From: Victivallaceae bacterium
Lineage (GTDB): Bacteria > Verrucomicrobiota > Lentisphaeria > Victivallales > Victivallaceae
DNA: 64,000 nt
Assembly: GCA_024405735.1 (NCBI GenBank)
Contig: JAKSOF010000001.1
Span: 62,001-126,000, forward strand
Reading direction: 5' to 3'
The position numbers and the translations under genes were made by a program. How positions within the stretch are numbered: position 1 is the stretch's first letter; every line of letters begins with the position of its first letter. Positions 23,062 through 31,521 of this stretch are shown here, piece by piece. Below the pieces are notes generated by a model. It had not been told where the DNA came from, did not search any database, and worked only from the letters and a program-made list of their open reading frames with translations.

Positions 23062-23321
23062 AGATCCTCCTGAATTTTGCGGGATTGCGTTAAAATGGAC
23101 TGATAGATCTGAAGCAATGCGTTTTCGGAAATGCCGCCCGTGTTGAGCTGACGAAGTTTTTCGAGCAATGCCGTTTCGCGGGAAGCGTCGAAAACGGGCA
23201 GGTTTTCCGCTTTTTTATAAAGACCGATCTTTCGGACGATCCTGCCGCGTTCGTTGAGTGCGGCGACCAGAGTGCGGTCGATGCGGTCGATCTCGGCGCG
23301 CAGTTGCGTTAATTCGTCCAT
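23058..23321 (-). CDS. Chorismate mutase, AroQ type
   Basis: 87 residues from ATG 23321, chosen because it overlaps the upstream stop as TGATG; the longer frame would run into the methyltransferase gene. The helical AroQ pattern is visible: LRAEIDRIDRTLVAALNERGR, then VRKIGLYKK and a later SRETALLEKLRQL, with the expected Arg and Lys residues for chorismate binding. Converts chorismate to prephenate. Monofunctional and small; not next to other aromatic pathway genes. Confidence 0.88.
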   Translation of the reverse strand: MDELTQLRAEIDRIDRTLVAALNERGRIVRKIGLYKKAENLPVFDASRETALLEKLRQLNTGGISENALLQIYQSILTQSRKIQEDL

Positions 23322-24154
23322 CAGATGCGCCCTTTCCAAGTAAGACAAATTCCGGCGGGAAGTTCGCGTCCCGTGCTTTCCGGAATGGTCATTTCTCGCG
23401 AATCAAATTCGCCTTTGTTGCCGAAAACCTGCGCGACGAGCCGCTCCAGGACGAGAATGGAAAATCCGGGCGAGTGGGAACTCAACACCAGCGTAAAGGG
23501 GCGTCCGGGACGGTGCAACGCTTTGCACATTTCCAGAAGCGGCAGCAAGTCCGCTTCGATTTTCCACAATTCCCCTTTGTTGCCGCGCCCGAAAGTCGGC
23601 GGGTCGAGCGCGATCAGGTCGTATTGCGAATTCCGGCGCAATTCGCGCTTGACGAATTTGTTGACGTCGTCGGCGATCCAGCGGATCGTGTTGGGTACAT
23701 CGGGATTGAGTTGCTGGATCTCGCGTCCCCACTCGATCATGCCCTGCGCGGCGTCGAGATGGCAGACCTTGGCGCCGGAGCGTGCCATCGCCATACTGCC
23801 CAAGCCGGAATAGCCGAAAAGATTGAGCATATTCCGCCCCTCTCCGTTGATTTCGGCGAAACGCCCCCAGTTGACGTACTGTTCGGCGAAAAAGCCGAGA
23901 TGACCGAAATTCGTCGGCTTGACCTTGATCTTGAATCCGGCGTAGGTGATGATCCACGCTTCGGGAAGTTTTTTCGACCAGCCGCCCGAACCGTCGTTTT
24001 TCCGGCAAAAGACGGAATCGGCGCGATCCCATTCGCTTTGCGGCAACGCCGGAGCCCAAAAGGCGTTGAGGGCGGGGCGGACGATCCGGTACTGCCCGAC
24101 TTGCTCGAGTTTGCGCAAGTTGCCGCTGTCAAGAAGTTGGTAAAGATCATTCAT
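23321..24154 (-). CDS. Class I SAM-dependent methyltransferase, RlmI/PF10672-like
   Basis: 277 residues. The SAM-binding glycine motif is LNLFGYSGLGSMA (about 112-124), the acidic residue follows in CHLDAAQGM, and the post-II motif is LDPPTFGRG, as in rRNA m5C-type methyltransferases of the RlmI family. It lacks the N-terminal PUA domain of RlmI. Probable substrate is rRNA, but this is by family only. Overlaps nagA by 8 bases. Confidence 0.87.
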   Translation of the reverse strand: MNDLYQLLDSGNLRKLEQVGQYRIVRPALNAFWAPALPQSEWDRADSVFCRKNDGSGGWSKKLPEAWIITYAGFKIKVKPTNFGHLGFFAEQYVNWGRFAEINGEGRNMLNLFGYSGLGSMAMARSGAKVCHLDAAQGMIEWGREIQQLNPDVPNTIRWIADDVNKFVKRELRRNSQYDLIALDPPTFGRGNKGELWKIEADLLPLLEMCKALHRPGRPFTLVLSSHSPGFSILVLERLVAQVFGNKGEFDSREMTIPESTGRELPAGICLTWKGRI

Positions 24155-25337
24155 TTTGATAGACCACCTCTCCGCGCCGCACCGTCATCAGCAAGCGGTT
24201 GCTTTCCTTTTCAAAAACGGCGAGATCGGCGCGGCGTCCCGGCAACAGCACCCCCCGGTCGAGGAAGCCGAAATTGGTCGCAGGATTTGAAGTAACAGCT
24301 TGCGCCGCACGGGTTTCCGTCAGGTGTCCGGAACTCATCAAACTGTGCCATCCGGTGTCGAGCATCGTCGTCGTTCCGGCAAACGTGCCGTCCTCCGTCT
24401 GCGAAAAGCCGTTGATGACCTTGATGCTGGAGGGACCGATCCGGTAGTGACCGTCCGGCATATTGTACGCCATCGTGCCGTCGCTGATGCCGATGATGCG
24501 GTTCGCCCGCTTGCAACGGCAGGCGAGATCGACCATCCGCGGATGGACGTGACGCCCGTCGATGATCATTTCGGCGGTGACGCGCGTGTCGGTCAGGACG
24601 ATGCCGGCAAGGCTGATCTCGCGCTGATGCAGCGGCAGCATCCCGTTGAAAAGGTGTGTGCAGTGATTGGCTCCGGCGTCGATCGCCCGCAAGGTTTCCT
24701 CGCCGTCGGCAAGACTGTGCCCCATCGACGGTTTGACGTTGACACTGCGGAGATATTCGATCAACTTTTCCGCATTCTTCAATTCGGGGGCAAAGGTCAT
24801 CATCCGGATCAACCCTTTGCCCGCCGCGATCAATTCCCGGGTAAGCTCGAGATCGATCGGCAAAATCGCGCTTTCCGGCTGCGAACCGCGCCGGAAAGGA
24901 CTTAAAAAGGGTCCTTCCAGATGAATGGCAAGAGGTTCCGCGCCCGGCATCGGTTTTTTCATCTCTTCGGCGAGATACGCTAAATTGGCGAGCATTTTTT
25001 CCGGTTCGTCGGCGACGACGCTCGGAAAAAATCCGGTGACGCCGCACCGGCTCAACACCCGGCTCATTTCCGTCAGCGAAGCGGGGGAGGTCGCGATCGA
25101 CGAGCAGTCGCAACCGCCCGCGCCGTGGATGTGCGTGTCGATGAATCCCGGCGTGATGTAGGCGTTGTCGAACTTTTTGATTTCAAACGTGTCGTCCATC
25201 GCGAAGCCGGAAAGCCCGCCGACGGCGAGGATTTTACCGTTTTCGACCAGCACCGCCGCATTGTCGATGGTGCGGTCGGGCGTGATCATGTAGTCCGCGA
25301 GATAGAGGATGCGATGTTTCTTTTTTTCGTTCATCAT
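24147..25337 (-). CDS. nagA: N-acetylglucosamine-6-phosphate deacetylase
   Basis: 396 residues of the amidohydrolase superfamily. Metal and substrate motifs: DTHIHGAGG, HLEGPFLS, MGHSLADGEE, NHCTHLFNGM and the catalytic Asp in ISDGTMAYNMPDG. Deacetylates GlcNAc-6-P to GlcN-6-P. Second gene of the operon behind a TIM-barrel-like protein; a second, divergent nagA-like gene is at 62937. No nagB is seen in the window. Confidence 0.93.
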   Translation of the reverse strand: MMNEKKKHRILYLADYMITPDRTIDNAAVLVENGKILAVGGLSGFAMDDTFEIKKFDNAYITPGFIDTHIHGAGGCDCSSIATSPASLTEMSRVLSRCGVTGFFPSVVADEPEKMLANLAYLAEEMKKPMPGAEPLAIHLEGPFLSPFRRGSQPESAILPIDLELTRELIAAGKGLIRMMTFAPELKNAEKLIEYLRSVNVKPSMGHSLADGEETLRAIDAGANHCTHLFNGMLPLHQREISLAGIVLTDTRVTAEMIIDGRHVHPRMVDLACRCKRANRIIGISDGTMAYNMPDGHYRIGPSSIKVINGFSQTEDGTFAGTTTMLDTGWHSLMSSGHLTETRAAQAVTSNPATNFGFLDRGVLLPGRRADLAVFEKESNRLLMTVRRGEVVYQNE

Positions 25338-25352
25338 ATCGTCAAATGTATT

Positions 25353-27548
25353 TCAGAAAAAAAGTTTTTTGCGCAGATAACGGCAGGAAATGATCTTTTC
25401 ACGCAGTTCGTTTTCGCCGTAGAAATAGTGATTCGCCGCCTCGAAACCGATACGGGAATCCGCCTTGACGACTTGAAGCAGACGTTGTGCGAGGCTCTCC
25501 TCTTCGTCGATGAGGGCGCGCGTCGCATCGAGTTTGCCCGCATCGCGCAAGCGGATGAAAGCAATCTGGCAGTAGGTACTGCGCAGACAGCAGTAAGTCC
25601 CCTCGGCGCGGCTCCACAATTCGTTGAAGTTGTCGCGGTATTGCGGCTCAAGTTTCGCGCCGATTTTGCGCAAAGTTTCCAACGCCGCGCCCCATTGGAG
25701 CGAAACGGCATTGAAGGCTTTTTCCATCACTTCGTAAGAATAATGGCCGTTGCCGGACCAGAGTTCGATGTCGTCATAGGGAATGCCGCAGACCATGCCG
25801 CCCGCAAGTCCGGTTTTTTTGTCGTAGAGCAGATTCGCCGGTCCGACGTTTTGCGGCGAGTAGTAGATCTGATAGGCATCGTGGAAGGGAATGCCGCGGA
25901 AGGCTTCGCCGAAAGCGCGCCAGACGGCATAAACCTCCTTGCCGGATTTCCCGAATTGGAGATCGGCAAGTTCCGCCGCGCGGTACTTGAGCAACTCAAG
26001 ATTGCCGCCGGGATAACCGCCGAGCGTCCAGCTGAGCATAATGTCCTCGACGCCGATCTTGCGCAGATTGTCGAGATGCTCCTCGACGAGCGTCGGTACG
26101 GGAATCGACGGGATGCCGCCCATTTCCCAACTTGTGTTCGCCTGGATCTTGGCGACGGTCGGGTGGCCCGTTTCCTTCGCCATTTGCCACATGCGCTGTG
26201 CCTGCTTTCCCGGACCGACCTTGGAGATCGAATAGTCGCGGACTTTGCCCTTGACGCCGCCGATGAAACTCTCGACGCCGGTTTCGCTGACGCTCATGAT
26301 CTCGACGTTTTTGGGGAGACTTTCCAGTAACTGGCGATCCCATTCCGGACACCACGACCAGGTGTAAGCGATCAACCGCATCTTGACGCCGGAACGCTTC
26401 ATGCCGTCGTCGATCGCTTTCATCACGGCGGCGATGTTTTCCGCCTTGGAGTGCTGATGACAGGCGGGGCAGGGCGTTTCCATTTCCGACGGAAGCGGCG
26501 GATCGTCGGGATCGACGGGATCGAGATCGCGGGCGAGACAGTGGGTGATGTTTTCGCTCTGGGTGATCGTGTAAATGCCGCCGAGTTCCGGCACGGCGCG
26601 GCAGAGCGCTTCAATACCGGAGGAAAGATTTTCGAGCATTCCCGGCGCCCACGGACAGAAAGAACGGCTTCCGGTCGAGGCGTGGACGGGACCGCGCCAT
26701 TCCTCGTGCTCAATCTTGATGCGCGCGGGGATGCCGCGCGGCTCGTTGAAGTAGAGGAAAAGCGAGATGCCGTACTTGCGGCAACGCCGGGCAATGGCGC
26801 GCAGTTTTTCCAAACGCTCGTCGCACCTTGCCGAAAGCGGCATATCCTTGCCGAGATAGGGGATCAGTTGATAGAGGATGCCCGGCATCCAGACCGCATT
26901 GACGCCGCACGCGGCATAATCGCGCAAAATGGTATCGGGGAAGGGATCGGGGGCTTCGGGAAGCAACGCGTCGCCGTAAACCGCCGAATAGGAAAAGATC
27001 ATCCGGAGTTTTTCCGCGTCGGGATTGCCGGTAAAAGGCTTTTTGCCCAGTTTGGCGATGAAGTCAAACGGCGCTTCGCTTTCCGCCGGAAGCGTGGCAT
27101 CGACTTCTTTCATTGCGGAAGCGATCTCCGCCGCCGCCGCGTGTTCGGCGGGAGTAAGTTCGCGGTAGACGACCTTGTCGCATTGCGGCTTGAAGAAACT
27201 CAACTTGACAAAAAGGAAATCGTCTTCCAGAAGCGTGTATTCCATCTTTTCCGGTGTCCAGTCGAGCAACTTCAAAAGCTGTTCGTAATTGAGCAACTGC
27301 CAGTTGTAGCGGATGAGCGTCTGGAATCCGCGCTCCATATATTTGTCGAGCGCGCGGTCGTCGCGGACAAGTCCCATTTCCGCCGCGGCGGAAAGGATGT
27401 TTTCCTCGGTCGTTTCGAGGACTTCGGCAAGTTTTCGGGGGGCAACACGGTTCCAGTTGCGCCAGATGACGCCGAGGTGCGGCGCGGGGAAATGCGGATA
27501 ATCCAGTGCTTTTGGGGCACTGCCGACGGGAAGTTCCTGAATCGTCAT
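25353..27548 (-). CDS. Large cytoplasmic protein, TIM-barrel glycosidase-like, unassigned
   Basis: 731 residues, no signal peptide. The central region (about 195-560) reads like a beta/alpha barrel: YAACGVNAVWMPG, then CRKYGISLFLYFNEPRG, LGGIYTITQSENITHC, MRLIAYTWSWCPEWD and VEDIMLSWTLGGYPGGN. This order (FNEPRG, then TQSEN) resembles hexosaminidase-type GH20/GH163-like barrels, where paired acidic or Gln-Asn residues act in catalysis. A paired CPAC motif lies between. The N-terminal part (about 15-100) is helical. First gene of an operon with nagA, so a role in amino-sugar glycan processing is plausible. AAAGGAG precedes ATG. Confidence 0.7.
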   Translation of the reverse strand: MTIQELPVGSAPKALDYPHFPAPHLGVIWRNWNRVAPRKLAEVLETTEENILSAAAEMGLVRDDRALDKYMERGFQTLIRYNWQLLNYEQLLKLLDWTPEKMEYTLLEDDFLFVKLSFFKPQCDKVVYRELTPAEHAAAAEIASAMKEVDATLPAESEAPFDFIAKLGKKPFTGNPDAEKLRMIFSYSAVYGDALLPEAPDPFPDTILRDYAACGVNAVWMPGILYQLIPYLGKDMPLSARCDERLEKLRAIARRCRKYGISLFLYFNEPRGIPARIKIEHEEWRGPVHASTGSRSFCPWAPGMLENLSSGIEALCRAVPELGGIYTITQSENITHCLARDLDPVDPDDPPLPSEMETPCPACHQHSKAENIAAVMKAIDDGMKRSGVKMRLIAYTWSWCPEWDRQLLESLPKNVEIMSVSETGVESFIGGVKGKVRDYSISKVGPGKQAQRMWQMAKETGHPTVAKIQANTSWEMGGIPSIPVPTLVEEHLDNLRKIGVEDIMLSWTLGGYPGGNLELLKYRAAELADLQFGKSGKEVYAVWRAFGEAFRGIPFHDAYQIYYSPQNVGPANLLYDKKTGLAGGMVCGIPYDDIELWSGNGHYSYEVMEKAFNAVSLQWGAALETLRKIGAKLEPQYRDNFNELWSRAEGTYCCLRSTYCQIAFIRLRDAGKLDATRALIDEEESLAQRLLQVVKADSRIGFEAANHYFYGENELREKIISCRYLRKKLFF

Positions 27549-27593
27549 AAAATCAAATCTCCTTTATATGAGTGTTTTCCGGGTATTCAGTTA

Positions 27594-27621
27594 AATATAA
27601 CGTATAAAATGCGTTTTGCAA
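27594..27621 (-). promoter_or_regulatory. Promoter of the nagA operon
   Basis: Minus-strand TTGCAA (27621-27616), 16-base spacer, TATATT (27599-27594); leader of about 40 bases. Confidence 0.75.
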
Positions 27622-27636
27622 GCAAAAAAGTGGTAA

Positions 27637-27890
27637 TTTGAGTTATAAGTTATAAGTTTAAAGTTTACAGTACTCGGCAGGGAGCTTTTCGGCTCCCTGA
27701 CCCTCCGACAGCGCCCAAGCATCGCTTGGGCTTAAAAAGCAAACGGCAGTACGCATTGACCAAACAATTCGCGTACTGCCGTTTTGTGTCGCTCTTTAAG
27801 CCGATGCGATGCATCGGCGCATTCAGGGGCGCGGGGGTAGACCCCCCGACCAAGCACTGTAAACTAAAAACTTATAACTTATAACTCAAA
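27637..27890. mobile_element. MITE-like element with 38-base inverted ends and five hairpins
   Basis: The ends 27637-27674 and 27853-27890 are inverted copies with about three mismatches (TTTGAGTTATAAGTTATAAG at each outer end). Inside, in order: CAGGGAGC/GCTCCCTG (27678-27699), GCCCAAGC/GCTTGGGC (27713-27731), a perfect 14-pair stem (27741-27754 with 27771-27784) at the exact centre, GCCGATGC/GCATCGGC (27800-27818) and GGGGG/CCCCC (27833-27846). No ORF. The whole 254 bases can fold as one stem with a multi-branched head. No clear target-site duplication. Confidence 0.75.
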
Positions 27891-27905
27891 AAAATCTTTT
27901 TTTGT

Positions 27906-27934
27906 TTGATTCCTTCCTCAAGGTGTGATATCTT
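27906..27934 (+). promoter_or_regulatory. Promoter of the FKBP gene
   Basis: TTGATT (27906-27911), 17-base spacer, TATCTT (27929-27934). Leader about 30 bases to ATG 27971, with AAAGGAG before the start. Confidence 0.65.
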
Positions 27935-27970
27935 AACGTCTGTCAATCACCCATCAAAGGAGATTTCAAG

Positions 27971-28579
27971 ATGAACGATATGGAAAAAATGAGCTACGCG
28001 CTCGGGATGAATGTCTACGGCAATCTCGCGGAAATGCCGTTGAAAATCGATTTCGCGCTTTTCCGCAAAGCGATCGATGACGCGCTGGCGGGCAAACCGG
28101 AATTGCCGCAGGAGGAATACGCCAAGGCGATGCGCGCGTTTCAGAGCGCCGTCCAGCAGGCGGGACAGCAGGCGTTGAACAAGGCGGCGCAAGTCAACCG
28201 CGAAGCCGGTAAAAAGTTCCTCGCCGAAAACGGCAAAAAAGCGTCGGTCAAAACGACGGCGAGCGGTTTGCAGTATGAAGTGCTCGCCGAAGGCAATGGC
28301 AGACAGCCCGCAAAAACCGATACGGTGCGGGTGCATTATACAGGAAAACTGCTCGATGGCAAGGTTTTCGACAGTTCCGTCGCGCGCAACGAACCGGCGG
28401 AATTCGGTCTCAATCAGGTGATCGCCGGCTGGACGGAGGGCGTCGCTTTGATGAAAGAGGGGGCGAAATACCGCTTTTACATCCCCGATGACCTCGCTTA
28501 CGGCGAACGCGGGGCAGGGGCGGCGATCCCGCCGGGTGCGACGCTGATTTTCGACGTCGAATTGCTCAAAGTCCTTTAA
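27971..28579 (+). CDS. FKBP-type peptidyl-prolyl isomerase, FklB/Mip-like
   Basis: 202 residues: an N-terminal helical dimerisation part (about 1-85) and a C-terminal FKBP domain (about 95-202) with [27 protein letters not shown], Tyr/Phe pocket residues and AYGERGAG. There is no signal peptide, so it is a cytoplasmic FklB-type foldase rather than the periplasmic FkpA. Followed by GH3 after 17 bases, probably on the same transcript. Confidence 0.95.
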   Translation: MNDMEKMSYALGMNVYGNLAEMPLKIDFALFRKAIDDALAGKPELPQEEYAKAMRAFQSAVQQAGQQALNKAAQVNREAGKKFLAENGKKASVKTTASGLQYEVLAEGNGRQPAKTDTVRVHYTGKLLDGKVFDSSVARNEPAEFGLNQVIAGWTEGVALMKEGAKYRFYIPDDLAYGERGAGAAIPPGATLIFDVELLKVL

Positions 28580-28596
28580 CGATGCAAGGTGCGCCG

Positions 28597-31098
28597 ATGA
28601 TCCCGGATGAAAAAGCGTTGCGTGAGATATTGAAGCAACTCACGATCGACGAAAAGATCACGATGCTTTACGGCGACGGCAAAGTCAGCACGCATCCCGT
28701 GGCGCGTCTCAAGATCGGCAGCGTGATGATGAATGACGGTCCGCGCGGCATCCGTCTGGAGGACGGACGCACTTCGACCGCATTGCCCTGCGGGATTGCG
28801 CTCGCGAGCACTTTCAGTTGCGAGGCGGCGTATGAGTACGGCAAAGTCCTCGGCGAAGAAACGAAGTCCGCCGGGTATCAGGCGATCCTCGGTCCGGGGT
28901 TGAATCTGATGCGGACTCCCTTGTGCGGACGCAATTTCGAGTATTCCGGCGAAGACCCCGTGCTCGCCGGAAAAATCTGCGCTTCCTATATTGAGGGGGT
29001 GCAGTCGACCGGGGTCGCCGCCTGTCCGAAACATCTCGCGCTCAACAATCAGGAAACCTGCCGACGAGTGTCGAGTTCCAACATCGACGAACGCACCTTG
29101 CGCGAACTTTACCTGCGCGGATTTGAAATTCTCGTTAAGGGATCCCGTCCGTGGATGCTGATGTCCAGTTACAACCGCATCAACCAGATCTACGCTTCCG
29201 AGCACCGTCATATCCAGCAGGAGATCCTCAAGGACGAGTGGGGCTTTGACGGCGTCGCCGTTTCCGACTGGGGCGCGACGCACAGCAGTTACCGCGCCGC
29301 CGTCGGCGGGCTCGACCTTGAAATGGCGGGCGGCGAGGGGGCGCATTTCAATAAAAATCTGCGGAAACTGGTGCAAAAGGGACTTGTTTCAGAGGAAGTT
29401 ATCGACGACAAGGTGATGCGGTTGTTGCGTCTTGCGGCGCGCACGGGAAAACTTCCCGACGCGGCGGCTCCCGTCGATGCCGTCATCAGTACGCCGGAGC
29501 ACCGCATCGCGGCGAAAAAACTTGCCGAGGAGTCCATGGTGCTCCTCAAAAACAACGGCATTTTACCGCTTGACAAAAAGAAGATCAGGCGTCTTGCCGT
29601 CGTCGGTCCGAGCGCGGATTACCGTCACGACATCGGGATGCTCTTTATGTGCGGCGGCTCCGGCGCCGTCCATCCGGAGTACGAGATCACGCCGCTTGCC
29701 GGATTGAAAGAATATCTGGGGAACGATGTTGAAATCGACTATTTCCCCGGCGATCAATTCACGTTGACCCGCATCATCCCCGGCAAACTGCTTCAAAGCG
29801 CGGACGGGAAACCGGGATTGCGCGCGGATTACTTCGCCACACACACCGAATTGGACGATCCCGGTGCCAAGCCGATCTGGAGCAACCAAATCGAAAACTT
29901 CGATATGCTCTGGGGCAATATGTCCAACTGGGTCGCGCTCGAGGTGGAAAATACCCCCATCGATCACGTCGCTTTCGGCGGCAGACTGAGCGGCTTTCTC
30001 GTCCCGGAAAAGGACGGCAAAGGCGAACTTGCCCTCTTTCAGGGCGGCGCGGCGCACACCCGGCTTTACCTTGACGGCAAATTGCTGATCGACAATCTCG
30101 CTTCCGGTTTCAGCAACGGCAAATCGACTTTTGCCTTTGAGGGCAAAAAAGGCGTGCCGATCCCGATCGAATTGCGCGTCGAAAAAAGCTGGCCTGATTC
30201 GCAGTTGAGCATCCGCTTGCTCTATTTTCAGGACGAACCGCTCGACGAGGAAGCGATCCGCCGCGCGGACGCCGTGCTTTACTTCGGCGGCACCAATCAC
30301 ACTTACGACAAGGAAGCGGTCGGCTGCGTCGATCTTTCGGCGATGGCGGACATTCCCGATCTCGAATTGCCCGGCAGACAAAACGAAGTCATCCGGAAAC
30401 TTGCCACGCTCAATCCCAACGTCGTCGTTTCGCTGATCGGCGGCTCGGTGATGAATGTCGAGCCGTGGGTCGATCAGGTCTCCGCCGTACTGGATGCGTG
30501 GTATCCCGGGATGGAATCGGGGCGCGCCTTTGCCGAAGTCCTTTTCGGCGACGCCGAACCTGCCGGGCGGCTCAGTTGCACCTGGGCGAAAAAACTGGAT
30601 GATTACCTTTGTCACCAGTTGGAGCTTGTCCCCGGCTTGACCGACCCTTACGGCGCAGCGACCGATTATCTCGACGGCATTTTTATCGGCTACCGCCATT
30701 TCGACCGCGCGGGGATCGAGCCGCGCTTTCCTTTCGGCTTCGGCTTGAGTTACACGAGTTTTGATTACAAACTCAAATCGCTCGATGTCAGGGAAAGAAA
30801 CGTTACGGCGCAAGTCGAAGTCGTCAATACCGGGAAACGCCGGGGCAGTGCGGTCGTCCAGCTTTACGTCGCCGATCCCGTTTCCTCCGTGGAGCGTCCG
30901 ATGCAGGAACTCGGCGATTTCGCCAAAGCGTCGCTTGCTCCCGGTGAAAGCGCGACGCTGACCTTGCGCCTTGCGGAACGCGATTTCGCTTTCTTTTCGG
31001 AAAAGGAAAACCGTTTTGTCGTCGAGCCCGGCAAATTCGTTTTGCGCTTCGGCACGTCGTCCCGCTCATTTTTTGAGGAAAAAGAGATCGAATTGTAA
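28597..31098 (+). CDS. Glycoside hydrolase family 3 with inserted PA14 domain
   Basis: 833 residues from ATG 28597 (AAGGTG eight bases upstream; ATG 28582 has no site). Family-3 order: N-terminal barrel with KHLALNNQE, nucleophile D224 in VSDWGA, then the second alpha/beta domain (VLLKNNGILPLD, about 305-380), a PA14-like beta insertion (about 395-545) as in BglB-type enzymes, and a C-terminal fibronectin-like domain (about 710-825). No signal peptide. Likely a beta-glucosidase or related exo-enzyme acting on imported oligosaccharides; linkage specificity is not readable. Confidence 0.94.
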   Translation: MIPDEKALREILKQLTIDEKITMLYGDGKVSTHPVARLKIGSVMMNDGPRGIRLEDGRTSTALPCGIALASTFSCEAAYEYGKVLGEETKSAGYQAILGPGLNLMRTPLCGRNFEYSGEDPVLAGKICASYIEGVQSTGVAACPKHLALNNQETCRRVSSSNIDERTLRELYLRGFEILVKGSRPWMLMSSYNRINQIYASEHRHIQQEILKDEWGFDGVAVSDWGATHSSYRAAVGGLDLEMAGGEGAHFNKNLRKLVQKGLVSEEVIDDKVMRLLRLAARTGKLPDAAAPVDAVISTPEHRIAAKKLAEESMVLLKNNGILPLDKKKIRRLAVVGPSADYRHDIGMLFMCGGSGAVHPEYEITPLAGLKEYLGNDVEIDYFPGDQFTLTRIIPGKLLQSADGKPGLRADYFATHTELDDPGAKPIWSNQIENFDMLWGNMSNWVALEVENTPIDHVAFGGRLSGFLVPEKDGKGELALFQGGAAHTRLYLDGKLLIDNLASGFSNGKSTFAFEGKKGVPIPIELRVEKSWPDSQLSIRLLYFQDEPLDEEAIRRADAVLYFGGTNHTYDKEAVGCVDLSAMADIPDLELPGRQNEVIRKLATLNPNVVVSLIGGSVMNVEPWVDQVSAVLDAWYPGMESGRAFAEVLFGDAEPAGRLSCTWAKKLDDYLCHQLELVPGLTDPYGAATDYLDGIFIGYRHFDRAGIEPRFPFGFGLSYTSFDYKLKSLDVRERNVTAQVEVVNTGKRRGSAVVQLYVADPVSSVERPMQELGDFAKASLAPGESATLTLRLAERDFAFFSEKENRFVVEPGKFVLRFGTSSRSFFEEKEIEL

Positions 31099-31157
31099 GA
31101 AAGCGGGAATGAAGCCGTGTTTTTGTAAAAAAATCCGCAAGATAGCGGAAAATCGGA

Positions 31158-31185
31158 TTGCAAAAACAAAAATTTCTGCTATATT
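31158..31185 (+). promoter_or_regulatory. tRNA-Thr promoter
   Basis: TTGCAA (31158-31163), 16-base spacer, TATATT (31180-31185), about 15 bases before the tRNA. Confidence 0.8.
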
Positions 31186-31199
31186 AAGGTTTATGCGAT

Positions 31200-31275
31200 G
31201 CCAATGTAGCTCAGTCGGTAGAGCAATTCACTCGTAATGAATAGGTCTTCGGTTCGATTCCGAACATTGGCTCCA
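31200..31275 (+). tRNA. tRNA-Thr (anticodon CGT)
   Basis: 76 bases with encoded CCA. Acceptor GCCAATG/CATTGGC, D arm GCTC/GAGC, anticodon stem ATTCA/TGAAT with loop CTCGTAA (anticodon CGT, reading ACG), T arm TTCGATT loop. Discriminator T. Confidence 0.97.
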
Positions 31276-31327
31276 TTTTTGACGGTTGAATGGTTCATTC
31301 ATTTCAAGTAACAAAGAGTGTGTTCAA

Positions 31328-31417
31328 ATGGGTAGTCTGAAGAAAAAACGGCGGGCGAAAATCGCCAAGCATAAGCGCAAGAAGCAACTCAAGGCTTTGC
31401 GGCATAAGAAGAAGTAA
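31328..31417 (+). CDS. AURKAIP1/COX24-type mini ribosomal protein
   Basis: 29 residues, MGSLKKKRRAKIAKHKRKKQ..., almost entirely Lys, Arg and His. This is the signature of the AURKAIP1/COX24 domain family (homologues of mitochondrial small-subunit protein mS38), found as a tiny gene in Bacteroidota, PVC and related groups. Presumably binds the small ribosomal subunit. Lies 52 bases after tRNA-Thr and is probably transcribed with it; a terminator-like Y-shaped hairpin follows. Confidence 0.88.
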   Translation: MGSLKKKRRAKIAKHKRKKQLKALRHKKK

Positions 31418-31446
31418 GTCCCGCAGTTTTTGCGAGAGACTCAAAA

Positions 31447-31507
31447 GCGTCCGCTTCTACGGATCCGTTTAGGCGGATTTTCATCTGGAGGCGGACGCCT
31501 TCTTTTT
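31447..31507 (+). terminator. Terminator after tRNA-Thr and the mini ribosomal protein
   Basis: GCGTCCGC (31447-31454) pairs with GCGGACGC (31491-31498), enclosing an inner ATCCG/CGGAT hairpin (31463-31478), followed by TTCTTTTT. Confidence 0.7.
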
Positions 31508-31521
31508 ACCGATCAAAATTT

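Noticed and set aside
25125-27641. Two long plus-strand frames opposite nagA and the 731-residue gene
   Set aside because: Both are antisense to genes in a clear operon and lack starts with ribosome binding sites or known motifs.
27637-27890. CRISPR array
   Set aside because: The repeats are inverted, not direct, and there are no regular spacers or cas genes in the window.
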